DNA from: Streptomyces uncialis
GTDB taxonomy: Bacteria; Actinomycetota; Actinomycetes; Streptomycetales; Streptomycetaceae
Direction: 5' to 3'
Assembly: GCF_036250755.1 (NCBI RefSeq)
Contig: NZ_CP109583.1
Location: forward strand, 8,798,001 to 8,862,000
Length of the DNA stretch: 64,000 bases
The notes below the pieces were generated by a model. It had not been told where the DNA came from and searched no databases. It saw nothing but the letters and a program-made list of their open reading frames with translations. The number at the start of each line of letters is the position of its first letter. Within the stretch, counting starts at the first letter, position 1. A program made the position numbers and the translations under genes. Shown here piece after piece: positions 11,101-23,741 of this stretch.

Positions 11101-14100
11101 ACGGGCGAGTGCTCCGGTGCCGCCGGTGATGAGTACGGTGCCCGCCGGGTCGAACGCGGGGGGCGTGGGTTCGCCGGGGGGCGCGGCCCGCGTCAGCCGT
11201 GGAACGAACAGCTCGCCGTTCCGTACGCCGAGTTGGGGCTCCGGCGAGCTCGGGACCGGGGCGTCCGGCTGGTCCAGGTCCACGAGGGCGAACCGGCCCG
11301 GGTGTTCCGTCTGCGCGGTACGGACCAGTCCCCAGACAGCCGACTCCGCGAGCCCCGGTACGTCCTCGCCGGGCCGGACGGCGACGGCCCGGGTGGTCAC
11401 GAACACCAGCCGGGACCCCTCGAACCGCTCATCCGCCAAGAACCCCTGCACCAGCCGGAGCGCCCGGGCCGTCGTCACCGACACGGCCCGCCGGGTGTCG
11501 TCAGGCACATCCGCGACGGTCATCCGCACCACCACATCACCGCCGTCGGGCGGCGGCAGTTCGTCACCGACGGCCTCGGCCCGCGCACGGCCGTCCGGTG
11601 CCTGGCCGTTCTCCGACGGCCCGGCGGCGAGCGGCTTCCACACGACGGTGAACAGCCCGTCCCGTACGGAATCGGCGGCGGCGCGAACCGTGTCCCGGCT
11701 CACCGGACGCAGCTCCAGCGAATCCACCGACGCGACGAGCGCACCCGTCATGTCCGCCAGCGACACGGCGACACGCTGCGGACCGGTGGCCGTCAGACGC
11801 ACCCGCAGTGCCGCCGGGCCCGCCGCGTCCACCTCGACACCGCTCCAGACGAACGGCAGCCTCGGCGGGGCCTGCGGGTCGACGACCCCCGGCAGCAAGG
11901 GGTGCAGCGCCGCGTCCAGCAGCGCGGGATGAACGACGAACCGGTCGGCGTCGGCCCGGAACCGCTCCTCCAGGGCCACCTCGGCGTAGACCGTGTCCCC
12001 GGCCCGCCAGACCCGGCGCAGCCCGGTGAACTCGCCCCCGTACCCGAATCCCGCCTCGGCCAGCCGCTCGTACACGCCGTCGAGATCCGCCTCGACCGCG
12101 CCTTCGGGCGGCCAGGGCTCCTGGCTGTCGGCGGTGGACGCCGTCTGCCCGGCGGTTGTCAGCCGTCCGCTCGCGTGAGCCGTCCACGCGCGTCCGGGGA
12201 CCTCGTCGTCGGGCCGGGCATGGACGTCGATCGCCCGGCCACCGTCCTCGCCGGGTTCACCGACCACCAGCTGGACGCGTACGCCGCCGCTCTCCGGGAG
12301 CACCAGCGGGGCGGTGAGCGTCAGTTCCGAGACCCGGCGCAGCCCGACCTCGGCACCGGCGCGCAGAGCCAGCTCCAGCAGACCCGATCCGGGGAACAGC
12401 ACGGCTCCATGGACCGAGTGACCGGCCAGCCAGGGGTGCGTCTCCAGCGAGATCCGGCCGGTGAAGATCCGGACGTCCCGGCCGGCGACGGTCAGCGCGG
12501 CCCCGAGGAGAGGGTGCTCCGCCGGCTCAAGGCCGAGCTCCCTGGCGTCAGCCGGTTCGGCGGCCGGGGCGGTGAGCCAGTAGCGATCGCGGCGGAACGC
12601 GTAGGTGGGCAGCGCGACCCGGCTCCCGCCGGGGAACACCGTGTCCGGGTCGAGGGCCGCGCCGCGCAGCCGGAGCAGCGCCAGCGCCGCAGTCACGCCG
12701 ACGGGCTCGGGCCGTCCGGGCCGCAGCAGGGGCACCATCGCACCGGCCTCACGGGTCAGACACCCTGCGGCCATCGCGGTGAGGACACCGGACCCCAGCT
12801 CCAGATGGTCGGTGACGCCCGCCGACTCCGCGTACCGCATCCCGTCGTGGAAGCGCACGGGGCGGCGGATGTGCTCGGTCCAGTAGGCGGGTGAGGTGTG
12901 TTCCCCGGCGGCGGGTTCGCCGGTGATGTTGGAGACGACAGGGATACGCGGTTCATGGAAGGTGAGGCGCTCGGCCACGGACCGGAACTCCGCCAGGGTC
13001 CCGTCCATGTGCGCGGAGTGGAAGGCATGGCTGACCGTCAGCCGCTTGGCCCGGCGACCCCGGGAACGCCATATCCGTACGACCTCCCCGACGGTCTCCG
13101 CGTCGCCGGAGACGACCGTGGCCCGTGGCCCGTTGACGGCGGCGATCGAGACCGGGGCCGGTTCGCCGTAGCCCGCCAGGGTCTGTCGCAGCTCGTCCTC
13201 CGAGACCTGGAGGGCGGCCATCGCCCCGTCGTCACGGGCGGCCCGCATGAGGCGGCCCCGCGCGGCGACGAGAGCGCACGCGTCCTGGAGGGAGAACACC
13301 CCGGCGGCATGGGCGGCGGCGATCTCCCCGAGGGAGTGGCCGAGCAGTAGATCGGGGGCCGGACCGTGGTGCTCGACCAGTCGGAACAACGCCACTTCGA
13401 GGGCGAACAGCGCGGCTTGGGTGAAGTCGGTCCGGTCCAGGAGGAGTGCGGCGGCGGAGTCGGCGGGCGCGAACATCACGTCCCGCAGGGGGTGTTCGAG
13501 TTCGTCGTCGAAGGCGGCGCAGACGGTGTCGAGGTGCTTGGCGAACAGTGGTACCCGCTGGTACAGCTCATGGCCCATCCCGGGCCGCTGACTGCCCTGC
13601 CCGGGAAAGAGGAACACCGTTCTGCCCCGGGCCGTCGCGCTGTCGTCGCGTACCACCCGCTCGTCGTCCTCACCCCGGGCGAGCGCGTCCAGCCCGGCCA
13701 GCAGCCCGTCCCGGTCCGCGCCGACGACAGCGGCCCGTTCCTTGAGCGTGGCGCGGGTGGTCGCCAGCGACCATCCGATGTCCACCAGCGAGGGTTCCGG
13801 CTCCTTGACGAGATGGGCGTGCAGCCGGGCGGCCTGGGCGCGGACTCCGGTCCCGTCGTCGGCGGAGAGGAAGAAGGGGAGGGCGGCGACGGGCGCCGGT
13901 GCGGTGATCACGGGTCCGGGTGGGGGTTCTTCGATGATGAGGTGGGCGTTGGTGCCGCTGATGCCGAAGGAGGAGACGGCGGCGCGTCGGGGTCGGCCGG
14001 TGTCGGGCCATGCTCGCTGCTCGGCGAGCAGTTCCGCTGTGCCGGTGGTCCAGTCGACGTGGGGGGTGGGGGTGGTGATGTGGAGGGTGCGGGGGAGTTG

Positions 14101-17100
14101 TCCGGCGTGGAGGGCTTGGACCATTTTGATGACGCCGCCGACGCCTGCGGCGGCTTGGGTGTGGCCGATGTTGGATTTGAGGGAGCCGATGTAGAGGGGT
14201 TGGCGGTCGGCGCGGTCTTGTCCGTAGGTGGCGAGGAGGGCTTGGGCTTCGATGGGGTCGCCGAGTCGGGTGCCGGTGCCGTGGGCTTCGACGGCGTCGA
14301 TGTCGGCGGGGGTGAGGTTGGCGTTGTGGAGTGCTTGGCGGATGACGCGTTCCTGGGCGGGGCCGTTGGGGGCGGTGAGGCCGTTGGAGGCGCCGTCCTG
14401 GTTGACGGCGCTGCCGCGGATCACGGCGAGCACCCGGTGTCCGTCGCGGCGTGCGTCGGAGAGGCGTGCGAGGAGGACGAGCCCGATGCCCTCCGACCAG
14501 CCGGTGCCGTCGGCGTCGGCGGCGAAGGAGCGGCATCGGCCGTCCACCGACAACCCGCGCTGACGTGAGAACTCCACAAAGGTGTCGGGACTGCTCATCA
14601 CGGTGACGCCGCCCGCGAGGGCGAGGTCGCATTCGCCCTGGCGCAGGGCGTTGGCGGCGAGGTGCATCGCCACCAGCGAAGAGGAGCACGCGGTGTCGAG
14701 CGTCACCGCCGGACCCTCCAGCCCGTACGCGTAGGCCAGCCGCCCGGACGCCACGCTGGAGAGGTTCCCCGCCAGCAGAAAGCCCTCGAACTCGGCCGGA
14801 CGCCTCGGCAGACGAGTCGCGTAGTCGTGGTACATGAGGCCGGTGTAGACGCCGGTGCGGGTGTGTTGGAGGTGGGTGGGGTTGATTCCGGCGTTTTCGA
14901 GGGTTTCCCAGGTGGTTTGGAGGAGGAGTCGTTGTTGGGGGTCGGTGGCGGTGGCTTCGCGGGGTGACATGGCGAAGTGGTGGGGGTCGAAGAGGTCGGC
15001 GTCGTGGAGGAATCCGCCGTGTCGGGTGTAGGTGGTGGTGGGGTGGTCGGGGTCGGGGTGGTGGAGGGTGTCGAGGTTCCAGTCTCGGTTGGTGGGGAAG
15101 GTGGTGATGCCTTCGTTTCCTTGGGTGACGAGGTTCCAGAGGTCGTCGGGTGAGGTGATGCCGCCGGGGTAGTGGCAGCCCATTCCGATGATGACGATCG
15201 GGTCGTCGTCGGCCACCACGACAGGGCTCGTGACGTCACGCTTCGCCACCTCACCCGACACCCGCTCCAGCACATGCCGTGCCAGCGCGACCGGCGAGGG
15301 ATGGTCGAAGACGGTGGTGGGGGAGAGCCTCAGCCCGGTGAGGGCGCTCACCCGGTTGCGGAGTTCGACGCCCGCGAGGGAGTCCACCCCGATCTCGTGG
15401 AAGGCCCGGGAGGCATCGATGCCGCCGGCGTCGGGATGCCCGAGCACCGAGGCCGCCAGGGCCCGGATCTCGTCCGCCGCCGCGGCGAGCCGTTCGTGCT
15501 CCGGCAGTTGGGCCACCCGCCGCGCCCAGCCGGAGTCCGTCCCGTCCGGCTCCCCGGCCGACCGGGACGCGGTCCGGCGCTCGACCCGGCTCCGGGCCGG
15601 TCCGCGGAGCATCGGACCGGCCGTGCCGTCGATGGCCGCCGGATCGAGCAGCGCGGGCACGGTGAGTGCGTGGTCTCCCGCGAGCGAGGCGTCGAACAGC
15701 TTTAGGGCGAGTTCGCCGGGCAACGGCTGGAAGCCCGCACGCGTCCACCGGGCGAGGCCCGCGGCGTCGAGCGAACCGCCCATCCCCCGCTCGTCGTCCC
15801 AAAGACCCCAGGCGAGCGAGAGCGCGGGCAGCCCGCGCGCCCGGCGGTGTGCGGCGAGGGCGTCGAGAAAGGTGTTGGCGGCGGCGTAGTTGGCCTGCCC
15901 GGCTGTGCCGACGAGGCCGGAGACGGAGGAGAAGAGGACGAAGGCGGCGAGGTCCAGGCCTGCCGTCAGTTCGTGCAGATGCCAGGCCGCGTCCGCCTTG
16001 GGGCTCATGACCCGGGCCAGTCGTCCGGGGTTCATGGTGGCGATGGTGTGGTCGTCGAGGATGCCAGCGGTGTGGATGACGGCGGTGAGGGGGTGTTGTG
16101 CGGGCACGTGTGCGAGTGCGGTGGTGAGTGCGTCGCGGTCGGTGATGTCGCAGGCGGTGAAGGTGACTTCGGCTCCGGCTGCTTCGAGTGCGGTGCGCAG
16201 TTCGGTGGCGCCGGGGGCGGTGGCGCCCCGTCGGCTCAGCAAAAGGAGTCGGCGTACGCCGTGAGCGGTGACGAGGTGCTGTGCCAGGGCGCTGGCGAGT
16301 GCTCCGGTGCCGCCGGTGATGAGTACGGTGCCCGCCGGGTCGAACGTGGGGGGCGTGGGTTCGCCCAAGGTGGCCCGCGCCAGTTGTGGGGCAAGCAACT
16401 CGCCCTCCCGCACTGCCAGTTGCGGCGCGCCCGACGCGATGGCCGTGCCCAGCGGACCGCCGTTCCCCGGTCCGGGCAACTCAGTGATGCCCACGTCCAG
16501 GTCCACGAGGGCGAACCGGTCCGGGTGTTCCGTCTGTGCGGCGCGGACCAGTCCCCAGACCGCCGATTCCGCGAGCCCCGGTACGTCCTCGCCGGGCCGG
16601 ACGGCGACGGCCCCTGTGGTCACGAACACCAGCCGGGACCCCTCGAACCGCTCATCCGCCAAGAACCCCTGGAGCAAGGCCAGCGCCCGGGAGGGCGCGG
16701 CCGAGGCCTCGGCGGCCGTCCCCCCGCCGAACCGGACCACCACATCGCCGTGCCCCGGATCGGGCAGCTCGCCGGTGTCCGCGATCCCGGTCCAGCGCGC
16801 CGTGTCCGTGCCGGGGCCGTCGATCCGCCGCCACTCCACGCCGAACAGCGCGTCGGCCGCCGTACTGGCCGGGCCGCGCAGGGCGTCCTTGGCCAGCGGC
16901 CGCAGGACCAGCGATTCGACCGTGGCCACCGGCAGGCCGCCGCCGTCCAGGAGCGTGAGCCGGTACGCGCCGGGTGCGGCCGGTGAGATCCGGGCGCGCA
17001 GTTCGGTGGCACCCGTGGCGTGGACGGTGACGCCGCTCCAGGCGAAGGGCAGCGCGACGGTACCGGTCGCGCCCGGACCTGCGGCGGCCAGTACGAGGGG

Positions 17101-20100
17101 GTGGAGCACGGCGTCCAACAGCGCGGGGTGGACGGCGTACCCGCCGGAGGCCGCGTCCGGCTCCCCGGGCAGCCGCACTTCCGCGCAGAGATCGTCGCCG
17201 CACCGCCACAGGGCGCGCAGGCCCTGGAAAGCGGGGCCGTAGGAATGGCCCAGGGCGTCGAGGCGCGGATAGACGTCGTCGAGTGAGACGGCGACCGCGC
17301 CCGGTGGCGGCCATTCCGCGGTCCCGGGCGGCTCGGGGACGGCCGCCGGTGCGCCGCCGAGCAGACCGGAGGCGTGCCGGGTCCAGGTCCGCCGGTCCTC
17401 CTCGCCGGTGTCGGGGGCGGCGTGCACGGTGAAGGGCCGGTCGCCCCGGCCGTCCCGCGCGGCCACCACGATCTGGACCCGTACCGCCTGGGAACCGGTC
17501 AGCGGGAGCGGGGTCTCCAGGGTGAGTTCCGTGACCTGTCCGGCACCGCTGCGGTCACCCGCGGCCACGGCCAGTTCGAGGAAGGCCGTGGCGGGTACGA
17601 GGATCGAACCGGCGATCGTGTGATCGGCCAGCCAGGGGTGACTGTCGAGGGAGAGACGGCTGGTCAGCACGGTCTCGTCGCGGTCCGCGAGTTCCATGGC
17701 CGTGGAGATCAGCGGATGCCGCGACGTATCGAGACCGAGACTCCGGGCGTCGCCGCGCGGTTCGGGGAGCAGCCAGTACCGCTGGCGCTGGAAGGCATAG
17801 GTCGGCAGGTCGACCCGGCGAGCGCCGGGGAAGAAGGGGGCCATGTCCGTGACGGCGCCCGCCACATGGCAGCGCCCGAGTGCGGTGACGAAGGCCTCGG
17901 CCTCCGGGCGGCCCTCCCGCTGGAGCGGGATGACCGTCACTCCGCCGGCCTCGCCCAGCGACCGCTCCGCCAGGGCGGCGAGCGCGGTGTCGGGCCCGAC
18001 CTCCAGCAGGATGCCGGCACCCCGGGCCTCCAGGGTCCGTACGGCGTCCAGGAAGCGGACGGGCTCGCGGACCTGGCGTACCCAGTAGTCGGGGGACGCC
18101 AGGGAGTCGGCGTCGGCCTGCTCGCCGGTGAGGGTGGAGACGAACGCGGTCCGGGGCGGCCGGGGGCTGAGGCTCCCGACCACCGAACGGAACTCGTCCA
18201 GCGCCCCGTCCATGTGCGGTGAGTGGAAGGCGTGACTCACGCGCAGCACCCGGGTACGGCGTCCGCGTGCCGCGAGGACCGCTGCGACGGCCGTGGTGTC
18301 CTCGGCGTCGCCGGAGATCACCACGGCGTCGGGGGCGTTGACGGCGGCGACCGTGACCGTCCGTTCGAGGCCCGCCAGCGCCGCACGTGTCTCCGCCTCC
18401 GTCGCCTCGACGGCGATCATGACGCCACCGGGAGGGGACGCCTGCATCAGCCTGCCCCGGGCGGCGACCAAACGCGCCGCGTCGGCCAGCGACCACACGT
18501 CCGCGATATGAGCGGCGGCCAGTTCGCCGACGGAGTGACCGGCGACGAAGTCCGGTGCGAGCTCGTGGTGTTCCAGGAGCCGCGCGAGCGCGACCTCGAA
18601 GGCGAAGAGCGCGGGCTGCGCGTACTCGGTCGTATGGATCGCGGCGTCGGCCCCGGCCGTGTCCAGCACCGTGCGCAGCGGACGGTCGAGATGGGGGCCG
18701 AGCGCGGCGCACACGGCGTCGAAGGCGGCCGCGTAGACGGGGTACGTCCCGTACAGCTCCTTGCCCATGCCCGGTCGCTGGGAGCCCTGCCCGGTGAAGA
18801 GGAACGCGGTGGCGGTGCGGTCGGCGGCGGTGCCGTGGACGAGACGGGGGGAGTCCTCGCCGCGGATCAGGGCGTCCAGCCCGGAGAGCAGGTCGACGGC
18901 CTCGACCCCGGTGACGACGGCGCGTTCCTCGAAGGCGGTACGGGTGGTGGCCAGGGAGTGCCCGATGTCGGCCGGGCTCGGTCCCGGGTCACGCAGCAGC
19001 CGCTCGCGCAGCCGGACGGCCTGGGCGCGCAGCGCCGCGTCCGTGCGGCCGGAGACCACCCAGGGCACGAGGGCGGGCGCGGTGCTCGCCGCGACGGGGA
19101 CCGGGGTCTCGGGTGGGGGTTCTTCGATGATGAGGTGGGCGTTGGTGCCGCTGATGCCGAAGGAGGAGACGGCGGCGCGTCGGGGTCGGCCGGTGTGGGG
19201 CCATGCTCGCTGCTCGGCGAGTAGTTCCGCTGTGCCGGTGGTCCAGTCGACGTGGGGGGTGGGGGTGGTGATGTGGAGGGTGCGGGGGAGTACTCCGGTG
19301 CGCAGGGCTTGGACCATTTTGATGACGCCGCCGACACCTGCGGCTGCCTGCGCGTGGCCGATGTTCGACTTGAGGGAGCCGATGTAGACGGGTTCGCGGT
19401 CTGCCCTGTCACTCCCGTAGGTGGCGAGCAGAGCATCTGCTTCGATGGGGTCGCCGAGTCGGGTGCCGGTGCCGTGGGCCTCGACGGCGTCGATGTCGGC
19501 GGGTGCGAGACGGGCGTCGGCCAGCGCCTGGCGGATGACCCGTTCCTGGGCGGGGCCGTTGGGGGCGGTGAGTCCGTTGGACGCGCCGTCCTGGTTCACC
19601 GCGCTGCCCCGGATCACGGCGAGCACCCGGTGGCCGTCGCGTCGCGCGTCGGAGAGCCGTTGGACGAGGAGGAGGCCCGCCCCTTCCGCCCACGAGGTGC
19701 CGTCGGCGTCCGCGGAGAACGACTTGCTGCGGCCGTCGGCGGCGAGCCCGCCCTGCCGGGAGAACTCCAGGAACATACCGGGCGTCGACATGACGGCCGC
19801 GCCGCCCGCGAGCGCCATCGTGGACTCCCCGGAACGCAGTGAGCGCACCGCCAGATGCAGCGCCACCAGCGACGACGAACAGGCCGTGTCGACGGTGACG
19901 GCGGGGCCGAGCAGACCGAGCTGGTAGGCGAGACGGCCGGACGCGACGCTCGACGTGGTGCCGGTGAGCACATGTCCCTCGGCCCCGCCGTCCGTCTCGT
20001 GCATCCGGGGGCCGTAGTCGAGCGCGGTGGCCCCGACGAAGACCGACGTGCGGGTGCCGCTCAGGGCGCGGGGGTCGATGCCCGCCCGTTCCACCGCCTC

Positions 20101-23100
20101 CCAGGCGGTTTCGAGGAGCAGCCGCTGCTGCGGGTCCATGGCGAGGGCCTCGCGGGGCGAGATACCGAAGAACGCCGCGTCGAACGCCCCCGCGTCGTGC
20201 AGGAATCCGCCGCTGCCCACGACGCTGCGTCCGGGCCGGCCGTCACCGGGGACGTGCAGGTCCTCCGCCCAGCCCCGGTCGGCGGGGAAGTCCGAGACGG
20301 CGTCCACACCGTCGGCGACCAGTCGCCACAGCTCTTCGGGGGAGACGGCCCCGCCCGGGTAGCGGCAGGCCATGCCGATGACGGCGACCGCGTCGTCGTC
20401 ACCGGCCGATGTGGCGGTCCTCCGCGCCGAGCCGTCCCCCGCCGGGTACGCCGAGCCGTCCCCCACCGGGTACGGCGCTCCGACCGGCGGCGGGTCGGTG
20501 CGCTCCCCGGCGGTCTGTCCGGCGAGCCGCTCGGCGAGATGGGCGATCAACTCGGCGGGCGTGGGACGGTCGTAGAGCAGTCCGGTCGGCAGCCGCAGTC
20601 CCGTGGCGTCCGACAGCGCCGAACGCAGCTCCACCGCGGTCAGCGAGTCGAACCCCAGCTCCCCGAAGGTGCGGTGGTGCTCGACGCGCCGCTGGTCGGC
20701 GTGGCCGAGGACCGCCGCGATATGGGCGCTCACCAGATCGGTGACCGCCCGAGCGCCCCGGCCGGGAACCGGGTCCGCCTCAAACGGCTCAAGCCCCTGA
20801 GATACCTCAGGTACGGCGGCTACCTCCGGCGCGGCGGGTACCTCAAGGGCGCCAGATACCTCAAGCGCCTGAGACACCTCAGGCGTCGCACCCGGCGCTG
20901 GAGTCACCCGGCGCGCGGAGTCGAACCAGTGCCGTTCGCGCTGGAAGGCGTAGGTGGGAAGAGGCGTGCGGCGGGCGTCCGTACCGGCGTACGCGGCGGC
21001 CCAGTCCACCGCCGCGCCGCGTGTGAACACCGTGGCGAGGGCGGTCGTCAGGGTGAGGGCCTCGGGGCGGTCCGCGCGCAGGGCCGTGACCGGGAGGAGC
21101 GCCCCGGGGTCGCGTACCGAGGTGGCGACCATCGGCGAGCACACTCCGTCGGGGCCCAGTTCGAGACAGGTGGTGACACCCGCCTCCTCCAGCGCCCGTA
21201 CGGCGTCCAGGAAACGCACGGGTCGCCGCACCTGTTCGACCCAGTAGCCGGGGGAGGACATCTCGCCGTCGCGCACCGGCCGGCCGGTGACCGTGGAGAC
21301 GAGGTCCATGGCCGCCGGGTGGAAGCGCAGGGTTTCCACGGCGGCCCGGAAACCGTCGAGCATCGGCTCCATCAGCGGGGAGTGGAAGGCATGGGAGACC
21401 CGCAGCCGCCGCGTCCGTACGCCCGCCGAGGCGAGCCCGGCGGCGACGGTCTCCGTGGCCGCCCGCTCACCGGACAGGACGACGGCCTCGGGGCCGTTGA
21501 CGGCGGCGACCGCGACCCGGTCCGCGTACTCGACCAGCAGGGGCAGCACCTGTTCCTCGGCCGCCGCCACCGCGATCATGACGCCGCCCGTGGGCAGCGC
21601 GCCCATCAACCGGGCCCGCGCCGCGACGAGCGCCGCGGCGTCCGGGAGGGTGAGCACCCCCGCGACATGGGCGGCGGTGATCTCGCCGACGGAGTGTCCG
21701 GTGAGCAGTGCGGGCCGGACGCCCCAGGACTCCACCAGGCGGTACAGCGCGACCTCCACCGCGAACAGCGCGGGCTGGGCGAAACGCGTGTCGTCGAGCC
21801 CGGCGCCGGAGTCGACGACCTCACCGAGGGAGCGCCCCAGCAGCGGATCGAGGTGCGCGACGACCTGGTCGAAGGTCTCCGCGTACACCGGATACGCCGC
21901 GTACAGCTCCCGCCCCATGGCCGTGCGCTGGCTGCCCTGGCCACTGAACACGACAGCGAGCCGCCCGGGCCGGGCGACCCCGCGGACCACCTCGGGCGAC
22001 GGCGTACCGGAGGCCAGCGCGCCGACTCCGCGCAGCAGCCGGTCCCGGACGGCCGCGCTGTCCTCCCCCGTCTCGGTGAGGACGACCGCGCGATGCTCGA
22101 AGGTCTCCCGGCCGGTGGCCAGCGACCAGCCGATGTCCACCGGGTCCGGGCCGTCCGGACCCGTACGCACGGCGTGGCCCAGCCGCTCCGCCTGGGCCCG
22201 CAGAGCACCGTCGCCGTGCCCGGACAGCACCCAGGGCAGTACGGGCGGCGGTACGGCGTCCCCGGCACGGGCCGCGGGCGGTGTACCCGCGCCCAGCGCC
22301 ACATGGCAGTTGGTGCCCCCCATACCGAAGGAGCTGACCCCGGCCGTGAGGAGCCGGTCCGGGCGCGGCCACGGCGTCCTGGCGCGCTGTACGGCCAGGC
22401 CGAGTTCACCGAACGGGATGGCGGGGTGGGGCGTCTCGAAGTTGCGGCTGGGCGGCAGCTCCCGGTGGTGGAGGCTGAGCAGTGCCTTCAGCAGCCCGAC
22501 GAGACCCGAAGCGCCCCCCAGATGACCGACGTTGGTCTTGGCCGAGCCGATCCGCAGCGGCTCGCCGTCCGGCCGTCCGGCGCCGAGTACCGCGCCGAGC
22601 GCCGCCGCCTCGACGGGGTCACCGACCGGGGTACCCGTACCGTGCGCCTCGACGTACTGCACATCGCGCGGATCGAGCCCGGCGCGCCGGTACGCCTCGC
22701 TGATCACGCTCTCCTGGGCGGTCCGGCTGGGCACGGTCAGCCCCGGGGTGGTGCCGTCGCTGTTGACCGCGCTGCCGTGGACGACACCGTAGACGCGGTC
22801 CCCGTCGGCCAGTGCCCGCTCCAGCGGCTTGAGGAGCACGGCGACGCCGCCCTCGCCGGGCACGAAGCCGTTGGCGCGGGCGTCGAACGCGTAGCACTCG
22901 CCGTCCGGTGAGAGCCCGCCGAATCGTTCCTCGGTGACGGAGTGCTCGGCCAGGACGCTCACGCTCACCCCGGCGGCGATCGCGGTGTCCGTCTCACCGG
23001 ACCGCAGGCTCTCGCAGGCGAGATGGAACGCGACGAGGGAGGAGGACTGCGCGGTGTCGACGGTGAGGCTCGGGCCGCGCAGATCGAAGTGGTAGGAGAC

Positions 23101-23505
23101 CCGGTTGGCGATGACACCGCGGTTGAGGCCGGTCATGGTGTGGTGGGTGATGGCGTCGGTGCCGTGCTGGTAGAGCAGACTCGCGTAGTCGTCGCGCGAG
23201 GCGCCGACGAACACCGCGGTACCGCTGCCGCGCAGCGTGGCGGGGGCGGTACCGGCGTCCTCGCAGGCCTCCCAGGCGAGTTCGAGGACGAGCCGCTGCT
23301 GCGGGTCCATGGCCGCCGCCTCGCGCGGCGATATGCCGAAGAAGCCGGGATCGAACTCGTCGGTGGCGGCGAGCGATCCGCGCCGTCGGCCGTCCGGCCC
23401 GTCCGAGACGCCGCTTCCACCGGTGCTCAGCATGTCCCAGAAGGCCCCGGGGTCGCCGGCCCCGGGAAGTCGGCAGGACAGCCCAATGACGGCGATCTTC
23501 TTCAT
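5167..23505 (-). CDS. Modular type I PKS: loading module plus modules 1-3
   Basis: A 6112-residue multienzyme assembles the first eight carbons of the polyketide backbone. Order: KSQ-AT-ACP; KS-AT-DH-KR-ACP; KS-AT-DH-KR-ACP; KS-AT-KR-ACP; C-terminal docking segment (about 6035-6112). All four ATs carry GHSVGE or GHSLGE with HAFH, the malonyl-CoA signature. The loading KS has Gln153 in place of Cys (DTAQSSS), the usual sign of a decarboxylating loading domain, so the starter should be acetyl. The KRs of modules 1 and 2 have LDD (B-type), and both DHs have the paired His/Asp, so two trans double bonds are expected. The KR of module 3 is inactive by sequence. ATG at 23505 has GAGGGG about 14 nt upstream. 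No ER, methyltransferase or TE domain is present. Family assignment is certain; product structure is inferred. Confidence 0.98.
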   Translation of the reverse strand: MKKIAVIGLSCRLPGAGDPGAFWDMLSTGGSGVSDGPDGRRRGSLAATDEFDPGFFGISPREAAAMDPQQRLVLELAWEACEDAGTAPATLRGSGTAVFVGASRDDYASLLYQHGTDAITHHTMTGLNRGVIANRVSYHFDLRGPSLTVDTAQSSSLVAFHLACESLRSGETDTAIAAGVSVSVLAEHSVTEERFGGLSPDGECYAFDARANGFVPGEGGVAVLLKPLERALADGDRVYGVVHGSAVNSDGTTPGLTVPSRTAQESVISEAYRRAGLDPRDVQYVEAHGTGTPVGDPVEAAALGAVLGAGRPDGEPLRIGSAKTNVGHLGGASGLVGLLKALLSLHHRELPPSRNFETPHPAIPFGELGLAVQRARTPWPRPDRLLTAGVSSFGMGGTNCHVALGAGTPPAARAGDAVPPPVLPWVLSGHGDGALRAQAERLGHAVRTGPDGPDPVDIGWSLATGRETFEHRAVVLTETGEDSAAVRDRLLRGVGALASGTPSPEVVRGVARPGRLAVVFSGQGSQRTAMGRELYAAYPVYAETFDQVVAHLDPLLGRSLGEVVDSGAGLDDTRFAQPALFAVEVALYRLVESWGVRPALLTGHSVGEITAAHVAGVLTLPDAAALVAARARLMGALPTGGVMIAVAAAEEQVLPLLVEYADRVAVAAVNGPEAVVLSGERAATETVAAGLASAGVRTRRLRVSHAFHSPLMEPMLDGFRAAVETLRFHPAAMDLVSTVTGRPVRDGEMSSPGYWVEQVRRPVRFLDAVRALEEAGVTTCLELGPDGVCSPMVATSVRDPGALLPVTALRADRPEALTLTTALATVFTRGAAVDWAAAYAGTDARRTPLPTYAFQRERHWFDSARRVTPAPGATPEVSQALEVSGALEVPAAPEVAAVPEVSQGLEPFEADPVPGRGARAVTDLVSAHIAAVLGHADQRRVEHHRTFGELGFDSLTAVELRSALSDATGLRLPTGLLYDRPTPAELIAHLAERLAGQTAGERTDPPPVGAPYPVGDGSAYPAGDGSARRTATSAGDDDAVAVIGMACRYPGGAVSPEELWRLVADGVDAVSDFPADRGWAEDLHVPGDGRPGRSVVGSGGFLHDAGAFDAAFFGISPREALAMDPQQRLLLETAWEAVERAGIDPRALSGTRTSVFVGATALDYGPRMHETDGGAEGHVLTGTTSSVASGRLAYQLGLLGPAVTVDTACSSSLVALHLAVRSLRSGESTMALAGGAAVMSTPGMFLEFSRQGGLAADGRSKSFSADADGTSWAEGAGLLLVQRLSDARRDGHRVLAVIRGSAVNQDGASNGLTAPNGPAQERVIRQALADARLAPADIDAVEAHGTGTRLGDPIEADALLATYGSDRADREPVYIGSLKSNIGHAQAAAGVGGVIKMVQALRTGVLPRTLHITTPTPHVDWTTGTAELLAEQRAWPHTGRPRRAAVSSFGISGTNAHLIIEEPPPETPVPVAASTAPALVPWVVSGRTDAALRAQAVRLRERLLRDPGPSPADIGHSLATTRTAFEERAVVTGVEAVDLLSGLDALIRGEDSPRLVHGTAADRTATAFLFTGQGSQRPGMGKELYGTYPVYAAAFDAVCAALGPHLDRPLRTVLDTAGADAAIHTTEYAQPALFAFEVALARLLEHHELAPDFVAGHSVGELAAAHIADVWSLADAARLVAARGRLMQASPPGGVMIAVEATEAETRAALAGLERTVTVAAVNAPDAVVISGDAEDTTAVAAVLAARGRRTRVLRVSHAFHSPHMDGALDEFRSVVGSLSPRPPRTAFVSTLTGEQADADSLASPDYWVRQVREPVRFLDAVRTLEARGAGILLEVGPDTALAALAERSLGEAGGVTVIPLQREGRPEAEAFVTALGRCHVAGAVTDMAPFFPGARRVDLPTYAFQRQRYWLLPEPRGDARSLGLDTSRHPLISTAMELADRDETVLTSRLSLDSHPWLADHTIAGSILVPATAFLELAVAAGDRSGAGQVTELTLETPLPLTGSQAVRVQIVVAARDGRGDRPFTVHAAPDTGEEDRRTWTRHASGLLGGAPAAVPEPPGTAEWPPPGAVAVSLDDVYPRLDALGHSYGPAFQGLRALWRCGDDLCAEVRLPGEPDAASGGYAVHPALLDAVLHPLVLAAAGPGATGTVALPFAWSGVTVHATGATELRARISPAAPGAYRLTLLDGGGLPVATVESLVLRPLAKDALRGPASTAADALFGVEWRRIDGPGTDTARWTGIADTGELPDPGHGDVVVRFGGGTAAEASAAPSRALALLQGFLADERFEGSRLVFVTTGAVAVRPGEDVPGLAESAVWGLVRAAQTEHPDRFALVDLDVGITELPGPGNGGPLGTAIASGAPQLAVREGELLAPQLARATLGEPTPPTFDPAGTVLITGGTGALASALAQHLVTAHGVRRLLLLSRRGATAPGATELRTALEAAGAEVTFTACDITDRDALTTALAHVPAQHPLTAVIHTAGILDDHTIATMNPGRLARVMSPKADAAWHLHELTAGLDLAAFVLFSSVSGLVGTAGQANYAAANTFLDALAAHRRARGLPALSLAWGLWDDERGMGGSLDAAGLARWTRAGFQPLPGELALKLFDASLAGDHALTVPALLDPAAIDGTAGPMLRGPARSRVERRTASRSAGEPDGTDSGWARRVAQLPEHERLAAAADEIRALAASVLGHPDAGGIDASRAFHEIGVDSLAGVELRNRVSALTGLRLSPTTVFDHPSPVALARHVLERVSGEVAKRDVTSPVVVADDDPIVIIGMGCHYPGGITSPDDLWNLVTQGNEGITTFPTNRDWNLDTLHHPDPDHPTTTYTRHGGFLHDADLFDPHHFAMSPREATATDPQQRLLLQTTWETLENAGINPTHLQHTRTGVYTGLMYHDYATRLPRRPAEFEGFLLAGNLSSVASGRLAYAYGLEGPAVTLDTACSSSLVAMHLAANALRQGECDLALAGGVTVMSSPDTFVEFSRQRGLSVDGRCRSFAADADGTGWSEGIGLVLLARLSDARRDGHRVLAVIRGSAVNQDGASNGLTAPNGPAQERVIRQALHNANLTPADIDAVEAHGTGTRLGDPIEAQALLATYGQDRADRQPLYIGSLKSNIGHTQAAAGVGGVIKMVQALHAGQLPRTLHITTPTPHVDWTTGTAELLAEQRAWPDTGRPRRAAVSSFGISGTNAHLIIEEPPPGPVITAPAPVAALPFFLSADDGTGVRAQAARLHAHLVKEPEPSLVDIGWSLATTRATLKERAAVVGADRDGLLAGLDALARGEDDERVVRDDSATARGRTVFLFPGQGSQRPGMGHELYQRVPLFAKHLDTVCAAFDDELEHPLRDVMFAPADSAAALLLDRTDFTQAALFALEVALFRLVEHHGPAPDLLLGHSLGEIAAAHAAGVFSLQDACALVAARGRLMRAARDDGAMAALQVSEDELRQTLAGYGEPAPVSIAAVNGPRATVVSGDAETVGEVVRIWRSRGRRAKRLTVSHAFHSAHMDGTLAEFRSVAERLTFHEPRIPVVSNITGEPAAGEHTSPAYWTEHIRRPVRFHDGMRYAESAGVTDHLELGSGVLTAMAAGCLTREAGAMVPLLRPGRPEPVGVTAALALLRLRGAALDPDTVFPGGSRVALPTYAFRRDRYWLTAPAAEPADARELGLEPAEHPLLGAALTVAGRDVRIFTGRISLETHPWLAGHSVHGAVLFPGSGLLELALRAGAEVGLRRVSELTLTAPLVLPESGGVRVQLVVGEPGEDGGRAIDVHARPDDEVPGRAWTAHASGRLTTAGQTASTADSQEPWPPEGAVEADLDGVYERLAEAGFGYGGEFTGLRRVWRAGDTVYAEVALEERFRADADRFVVHPALLDAALHPLLPGVVDPQAPPRLPFVWSGVEVDAAGPAALRVRLTATGPQRVAVSLADMTGALVASVDSLELRPVSRDTVRAAADSVRDGLFTVVWKPLAAGPSENGQAPDGRARAEAVGDELPPPDGGDVVVRMTVADVPDDTRRAVSVTTARALRLVQGFLADERFEGSRLVFVTTRAVAVRPGEDVPGLAESAVWGLVRTAQTEHPGRFALVDLDQPDAPVPSSPEPQLGVRNGELFVPRLTRAAPPGEPTPPAFDPAGTVLITGGTGALARVLTHHLVTTHGVRRLLLLSRRGANAPGATELRTALEAAGAEVTYTACDITDRDALTTALAAIPAQHPLTAVIHTAGILDDHTIATMTPGQLEKVLRTKVDAAWYLHELTAGLDLAAFVLYSSVAGLLGTAGQANYAAGNAFLDALATDRHARGLAGSSLAWGLWEETGSLAGQLSAADRRRLARLGLVPVASAEAMELFDATVASGAPVTALTRLSTAALGDMEGWPPLLRGLAPTGPARGAGVRSGSPASGSPLKAGLSPAEARRAVAEVVRTHAAGVLGHADPSALPGERALQEMGFDSLTSLELRNRLAAATGLPLPVTLVFDHPSLDALTTHLVERVSGEVAKRDVTSPVVVADDDPIVIIGMGCHYPGGITSPDDLWNLVTQGNEGITTFPTNRDWNLDTLHHPDPDHPTTTYTRHGGFLHDADLFDPHHFAMSPREATATDPQQRLLLQTTWETLENAGINPTHLQHTRTGVYTGLMYHDYGSQLRTIPADLEGYFASGNAGSVASGRVAYAYGLEGPAVTVDTACSSSLVAMHLAANALRQGECDLALAGGVTVMSTPRSFIEFSRQRGLSVDGRCRSFAADADGTGWSEGVGLVVVERLSDARRLGHRVLAVVRGSAVNQDGASNGLTAPNGPAQERVIRQALHNAGLTPADIDAVEAHGTGTRLGDPIEAQALLATYGQDRTGHEPLYIGSLKSNIGHTQAAAGVGGVIKMVQALHAGQLPRTLHITTPTPHVDWTTGTAELLAEQRAWPDTGRPRRAAVSSFGISGTNAHLIIEEPPPEAEAKPSAALPVLPWVVSAGSAEGLTAQARRLHAAVSGADGPAPLDVAYTLATGRAALEHRAVVVGADRAELVAGLGRLAAGGSAPGVVRGVRTTGGTAFLFPGQGSQRNGMGHELYQRVPLFAKHLDTICAAFDGELEHPLRDVMFAPADSPTGPLLDRTALTQPALFAFEVALSRLMESWGVRPDFVAGHSVGEVTAAHVAGVFSLQDAAVLVAARARLMEALPPGGAMVAVEATEDEVTQSVARWPGRVSVAAVNGPRSVVVSGDEDAVLAVAGGLAALGRRTRRLTVSHAFHSARVDGMLEEFGEICEGLTYHAPHTPVISHLTGGPADARALMSAAHWVRHVREPVRFGEGVRALGRAGVANYVEVGPGGVLTALAAQTLDEPEDGQLHDDGRDGVGVVGVALPLLRPGRPESEALLTGLAELHTRGVPVDWPAFFRESGARRTGLPTYAFQRERYWITADPASEAPGGPGSADAPQPYADGLLQIGWRPVTDATPGAAVRWAVLGSGFGAHGLEHHDTFADLAAARSGTPPDAVLTRWAPPGPVTEPSEAVTALSEAVAEPSEAVTAPSEAVTGLSEAVTAPSGTVTAPGAVHEAAHRALALVREWLADDRLAAARLVVVTSGGARTGPGDPVDLPTATALGLLRSAQTEHPDRIVLVDLESSEATASARSTDGTGPGELPIELFTRALASGEPAIAVRGGRLLAPRLRPADAVDAVDATGVRVPARALDPNGTVLITGGTGALGSLFARHLTVRHGVRRLLLLGRRGEAAPGARELALELTELGAETMFAACDVADRAALAGVLGAIPPEHPLTAVVHAAGLRDDDVVDSPGADRPDTGHLHADRLDAVLRPKADGAWQLHELTRGADLAAFVMFSDAAGALGAPGRADQAAANAYLDALAAHRSGCGLPALAIAWGGWDLPERSGTGQGRPVGRESGPREGFRPLPAIEGTALFDAALATGHATLVAAPVDLPVLRARGTVPALLRDLAGVPNGGAVPTGSLALRLAGAGDDERRRIVLRLVRDRVAEVLGGGDPGSVRTGQAFHEMGFDSLTSLDLRNRLKTETGLALPATLAFDHPSPTALTEYLLTALAGAGPVGPKSDPVLVGLDGLEAAISAAGPAAVERPVVAGRLRALLARLGPAAEAEAAEADQEADAGSRLADASAEEVFALIDGELGRGAD
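6957..7089 (-). repeat. Six imperfect 21-bp tandem repeats before the inactive KR of module 3
   Basis: The units encode heptapeptides of the form SEAVTAP / SEAVTAL in the linker between AT and KR. The reading frame is preserved. Confidence 0.85.
8981..9129 (-). repeat. KS repeat shared between modules 3 and 4
   Basis: This 149-bp stretch of the module 3 KS (around the HGTGT and SNIGH region) matches 3969-4117 in the separate downstream PKS gene exactly by eye. Near-identical versions also occur in module 2 (about 14159-14310). Confidence 0.8.
9640..10088 (-). repeat. 449-bp direct repeat, copy in module 3 KS
   Basis: By eye this stretch is identical to 14821-15269, at a constant offset of 5181 bp. 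It codes the end of the ACP-KS linker and the first part of the KS, including the unusual [15 protein letters not shown]. Its codon choice (CAA, GAA, CGA, CCC) differs from the CAG/GAG-rich flanks. This suggests recent duplication or gene conversion between modules. Confidence 0.9.
10065..15245 (-). other. PKS module 2: KS-AT(malonyl)-DH-KR-ACP
   Basis: KS active Cys2940; AT Ser3391 in GHSLGE with HAFH; DH His3696 ([10 protein letters not shown]) and Asp3864 ([10 protein letters not shown]); KR Tyr4270 with LDD; ACP Ser4436 (MGFDSLTS). Predicted to give a 2,4-dienoyl (sorbyl-type) thioester. The first part of its KS is identical in DNA to that of module 3 over 449 bp. Confidence 0.92.
14821..15269 (-). 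repeat. 449-bp direct repeat, copy in module 2 KS
   Basis: Second copy of the identical block found at 9640-10088. The boundaries are sharp on both sides: the KS region specifying YATRLP (module 2) versus YGSQLR (module 3) diverges at once, and so does the 3' end of the ACP. Confidence 0.9.
15246..20430 (-). other. PKS module 1: KS-AT(malonyl)-DH-KR-ACP
   Basis: KS active Cys1209; AT Ser1658 in GHSVGE with HAFH; DH His1962 ([10 protein letters not shown]) and Asp2131 ([10 protein letters not shown]); KR Ser2527/Tyr2540 with the LDD motif of B-type reductases; ACP Ser2709 (GVDSLAG). Every reductive residue is present, so the module should install a double bond, giving a crotonyl-type intermediate. 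Confidence 0.92.
20431..23505 (-). other. PKS loading module: KSQ-AT(malonyl)-ACP
   Basis: The ketosynthase-like domain (about residues 1-425) has Gln153 at the catalytic Cys position, which is known to decarboxylate malonyl-ACP. The AT has Ser605 in GHSVGE and a HAFH motif, so it selects malonyl-CoA. The ACP attachment site is Ser954 (GFDSLT). The AT-ACP linker (about 20765-20890) is low-complexity, with repeated PEVSQ / ALEV units. Predicted output: acetyl-ACP. Confidence 0.92.
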
Positions 23506-23741
23506 GGCCGAGCGATTCCCCTCATGACCACCGGCGGCGGCCGCTAGATATCCGGGAGTGCGGAACCATTTGTACTCCGGCCGACTCGAATACCGGTAAG
23601 GGGGCGGTAATCGGAACAGTTCGGAAGTCCATTGATCTTTTCGTTGACGGGAGATGAGCCGTTACGGACGGCGGTCGGATACCTTCGAGCGTGCCCGGCC
23701 GTCCGGAGCCCCGTGCCGATGAGAGTGGGAGAATTCTCGCC
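23506..23741. promoter_or_regulatory. Divergent promoter region, PKS / NTF2-like gene, with candidate SARP repeats
   Basis: This 236-bp spacer separates the PKS from the divergent small gene. CGGTAA occurs at 23594-23599 and again at 23605-23610, exactly 11 bp apart. Direct repeats with an 11-bp period are the known layout of SARP operators, and a SARP gene lies close by. The regulatory role is inferred. Confidence 0.4.

Noticed and set aside
19855..22911. 1018-residue plus-strand open frame
   Set aside because: An antisense shadow of the loading module and module 1, produced by high third-position GC.
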